64,000 nucleotides of DNA, taken from positions 1-64,000 of the forward strand of contig NZ_WWCJ01000022.1 of assembly GCF_009857475.1 (NCBI RefSeq). Direction: 5' to 3'. The first letter of the stretch is position 1, and each line of letters opens with the position of its first letter. Shown piece by piece: positions 60,421-64,000 of this stretch. Source of the DNA: Pseudoduganella guangdongensis. Lineage in GTDB: Bacteria; Pseudomonadota; Gammaproteobacteria; Burkholderiales; Burkholderiaceae_D. The notes beneath the pieces are model-generated. The model worked only from the letters and a program-made list of their open reading frames with translations. It did no database searches and was not told the DNA's origin. The position numbers were made by a program, and so were the translations under genes.

Positions 60421-61377
60421 ATGGCAATCGACCGCATCACCCCGTCCAATCCGGCCCTGAGCATCCACGACCGCCAAGTCCGGGAAAATCCCGGCCAGGT
60501 CCACGCCCAGCCGGTGCCACCTGTCGCCCGTCCACCCGGCGATGCGCCCGACTTCGCCCTGCAAAGTGGCTTGCCGGCAGCCGTTGGCGCCCTGATCGAC
60601 GCCATGGAAGGCGCCCAGCGCGGTAGCGCCGCCGCCAAGGCCGCCGCAGCAGCCGGCGCCGCTGCCGGTGCGATGCTGGCGCACGAATCGCTGTCGATGC
60701 AGCCGAACCAGTTGTTCTCCCTGCGCCAGCTGGTCTGGCACACGCCCGATACCAATATGCTGGCCGCGTCCTGGCAAGTCATGGTGCGCACCTATAGCGA
60801 ACAGCGCGGCGCGCTGATGCAGCAGCAGGAAGGCCGCCAGTTGCCCGCCAGCGTATTCATGGCCGACCCGCCGCCGCCCGTGCTGCGCGATAACCGCGCC
60901 TTCCACGGCATGCTGTCCGAACTTGATGCCTGGCGTTTCGCCGTCTATGCCTGGGGCGCGGAAAAGCTGACCCTGCGTGTCGTGGCGCGCGACCCCGGGC
61001 AGGATGGCCCCGACCAGCGCCGCCGCCGGCCGCGCATCGCCGTGCGCCTGGAAATGACTCTGCCCGACCTGGGCAAGGTGGTGGTGCAGATGGAACCGGC
61101 TGAACTGGGCGTGGTGCTGGAAATCGGCGCGCCTGGCAACGAAGCGATGCAGCAAATGCGAGAACTGCTGCCGCAGATCGCCACCATCATCGGCCGTTGC
61201 GGCCTGCAGATCGTGCGCGCGCGCCTGATGCGCGAGCTGTCGCCGGTCAATCCCCTCGACAACGAACCCACCCGCACCCAGATCGCCCTGCTCAGCACCG
61301 CCATCTTCAAGGCCATGGCGGAAGTGGCGGTCTTCCTGTCGCAGCCGCGCCTGCCGGAAGAGGCGCTTTCGGCCTAG
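60421..61377 (+). CDS. FliK C-domain-like protein
   Basis: 318 residues. Pro/Ala-rich N-terminus (about 1-110), then an alpha/beta part, and from about residue 200 a pattern RIAVRLEMTLPDLGKVVVQMEPAELGVVLEIGAPGNEAMQQMRELLPQIATIIGRCGLQIVRARLMRELS resembling the hook-length-control C-terminal domain (strand-turn-LGxVxVxL, then helix with spaced Leu, GL at the end). Position directly after flagellin supports a flagellar role. It lacks the Gln-rich C-terminal tail of classic FliK, so a divergent or non-secreted variant is possible. No Shine-Dalgarno is evident at ATG 60421; the upstream 40 bases are short. Confidence 0.6.
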   Translation: MAIDRITPSNPALSIHDRQVRENPGQVHAQPVPPVARPPGDAPDFALQSGLPAAVGALIDAMEGAQRGSAAAKAAAAAGAAAGAMLAHESLSMQPNQLFSLRQLVWHTPDTNMLAASWQVMVRTYSEQRGALMQQQEGRQLPASVFMADPPPPVLRDNRAFHGMLSELDAWRFAVYAWGAEKLTLRVVARDPGQDGPDQRRRRPRIAVRLEMTLPDLGKVVVQMEPAELGVVLEIGAPGNEAMQQMRELLPQIATIIGRCGLQIVRARLMRELSPVNPLDNEPTRTQIALLSTAIFKAMAEVAVFLSQPRLPEEALSA

Positions 61378-61421
61378 CTTGCCGGTCACAGCTTCCCGCG
61401 CGTATGCCAGATACGCAGCAA

Positions 61422-62333
61422 TCAGACCGGCCTGGTCCAGTAGCCTGGCTCGTTGTAGATCGCTTTCAGCTCGTCGATAAAGAAGCGGATCTTGGCCGGC
61501 AGGTGGCGCTGCTGCAGGTAGACGGCCATGATGTCGTAGTCCGGCAGCGCAAAATCGTCCAGCACCGTAATCAAGCTGCCCTCCGCCAGCTGGGCCTGGA
61601 TCTCCCAGGTTGAGCGCCATGCCAGCCCCAGGCCCTCGCACGCCCAGCGGTGCAGTAGTTCGCCGTCGTTGCAATCGAGATTGCCCTGCACCCGCACCGT
61701 CACCGGCTTGCCTCCCTGCTGGAAATACCAGCCGCGCTGCTGGCCGCCCTGCAGGTTGAAGGCCAGGCAGTTGTGCCGCGCCAGGTCGTCCAGCGTGCGC
61801 GGAATGCCGTGCCGTTCGAAATATTCCGGCGTGCCGCAGACCACGCGGCGGTTCTTCGCCAGCCGCACTGCAACGAAGCTGGGGTCGATGACGCCGCCAA
61901 TGCGGATGCCCAGGTCGTAGCCTTCGCGCACCAGGTCGATCACCTGGTCCGTGAGGTTGAAGGAAATCTGCACATCAGGATTGGCGGCCAAAAATCCCGG
62001 CGCGTGCGGTGCAACATGCTGGCGCCCAAACGAGGCCGGCGCCGACACGATCAGGTGCCCGGTGGCCTTGTGCCGCCCCTCCGAAATATTGCGCTCCGCG
62101 ACATCCAGCCCAGAGAGCAGCTTGCGGCAATCTTCCAGGAACACATTGCCCTGCTCCGTGAGCGTGAGATGGCGCGTGGTGCGGTGCATCAGTTTCACCC
62201 CGAGCCGCTTCTCCAGCGCATCGATGCGCCGCCCCAGCATGACCGGTGTGATGTTCTGCTCCAGCGCGGCGCGCGCCAGGCTGCCCTTCTCGACCACGGC
62301 CACGAAGGCCTCGATTTGCTTCAGCTTATCCAT
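61422..62333 (-). CDS. LysR-family transcriptional regulator
   Basis: 303 residues. N-terminal winged helix (MDKLKQIEAFVAVVEKGSLARAALEQNITPVMLGRRIDALEKRLGVKLMHRTTRHLTLTEQG in pieces) and a substrate-binding effector domain (about 90-300). Divergent from gcl; a 13-bp palindrome ATACT-CAG-AGTAT (62349-62361) in the shared promoter fits a LysR-type site. Likely regulates gcl, but LysR regulators with this start are numerous and function may differ. Confidence 0.92.
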   Translation of the reverse strand: MDKLKQIEAFVAVVEKGSLARAALEQNITPVMLGRRIDALEKRLGVKLMHRTTRHLTLTEQGNVFLEDCRKLLSGLDVAERNISEGRHKATGHLIVSAPASFGRQHVAPHAPGFLAANPDVQISFNLTDQVIDLVREGYDLGIRIGGVIDPSFVAVRLAKNRRVVCGTPEYFERHGIPRTLDDLARHNCLAFNLQGGQQRGWYFQQGGKPVTVRVQGNLDCNDGELLHRWACEGLGLAWRSTWEIQAQLAEGSLITVLDDFALPDYDIMAVYLQQRHLPAKIRFFIDELKAIYNEPGYWTRPV

Positions 62334-62348
62334 GCCTTTAATTATTCC

Positions 62349-62361
62349 ATACTCAGAGTAT
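62349..62361. promoter_or_regulatory. LysR-type box in the gcl/lysR intergenic region
   Basis: ATACT CAG AGTAT is a perfect 13-base palindrome 15 bases upstream of the LysR start and 90 bases from gcl, typical for an autoregulatory and activating site. Confidence 0.5.
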
Positions 62362-62450
62362 CGAATGAAACGATTTTTTGTCGTCTTATCAGTGGAAGTG
62401 ATCGCCTATAGCATACAAATCATTCATAACACACTCATCAGGAGATCACC

Positions 62451-64000
<1,550 letters not shown>

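Overview
The window is a chromosomal stretch of a GC-rich betaproteobacterium, most likely Oxalobacteraceae (Massilia/Duganella/Janthinobacterium-like). This is inferred from the protein families, the thrS-infC-rpmI-rplT-pheS-pheT-ihfA-merR gene order, the PHB/ketone-body genes and the intergenic palindromes seen repeatedly here. There is no prophage, transposase gene or CRISPR array. Most of it is core housekeeping, with one accessory-looking island at about 5.9-13.0 kb.

Layout. 0-0.7 kb: an SOS-type (LexA) box at the left edge and a shortened Rpn-like nuclease gene. 0.73-5.55 kb: a sigma70 promoter, a tandem glycine riboswitch and gcvT-gcvH-gcvP, ended by an intrinsic terminator. 5.6-13.0 kb: a small membrane protein, two unrecognised leftward genes, and a divergent winged-helix/STAND-NTPase/TPR regulator with a small partner gene. 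Six CTTCCGG half-sites fill the divergent promoter region, and the 3' half of the regulator is visibly AT-richer than its surroundings. 13.0-15.0 kb: a fatty acid desaturase and an AraC-type regulator. 15.1-19.5 kb: a translationally coupled TonB receptor / YfiR / CHASE8-GGDEF-EAL operon, a likely c-di-GMP signalling module. 19.6-31.3 kb (minus strand): prfC, the minor-pilin operon pilE-fimT-pilV-pilW-pilX-pilY1, and an OmpR/histidine-kinase pair next to it.

31.4-36.7 kb: a chemotaxis receptor whose C-terminus is made by a repeat element, a Crp/Fnr regulator, and a NarL-type response regulator with a CHASE3 kinase. 36.7-44.9 kb (minus): the translation operon thrS-infC-rpmI-rplT-pheS-pheT-ihfA-merR, preceded by two identical tRNA-Val(GAC) genes. 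infC appears to start with AUA. 45-49.7 kb: a CDF metal exporter, an inverted-repeat element holding two FNR-type boxes, a small membrane protein, relA and ridA. 49.7-57.4 kb: an alpha/beta hydrolase, bdhA, dctA, an alkaline-phosphatase-fold membrane enzyme, scoB-scoA, a PAS-LuxR regulator and an SDR. bdhA, scoAB and dctA form a ketone-body / C4-dicarboxylate neighbourhood. 57.6-64 kb: ETF-ubiquinone oxidoreductase, flagellin, a FliK-like protein, a LysR regulator and divergent gcl, which is cut by the right edge.

Three families of intergenic palindromes recur at gene 3' ends: GGGTCAGACCC, ATGGGGACGTACCC and CGGGGTCAGGTCTG. They probably act as terminators or REP-like elements. One has overwritten the end of a coding region. 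The best candidates for something undescribed are the operator-array/STAND locus at 5.9-12.7 kb, the three 11-bp-spaced repeats in front of the pilin operon, and the FNR-box-bearing repeat at 45.9-46.05 kb.
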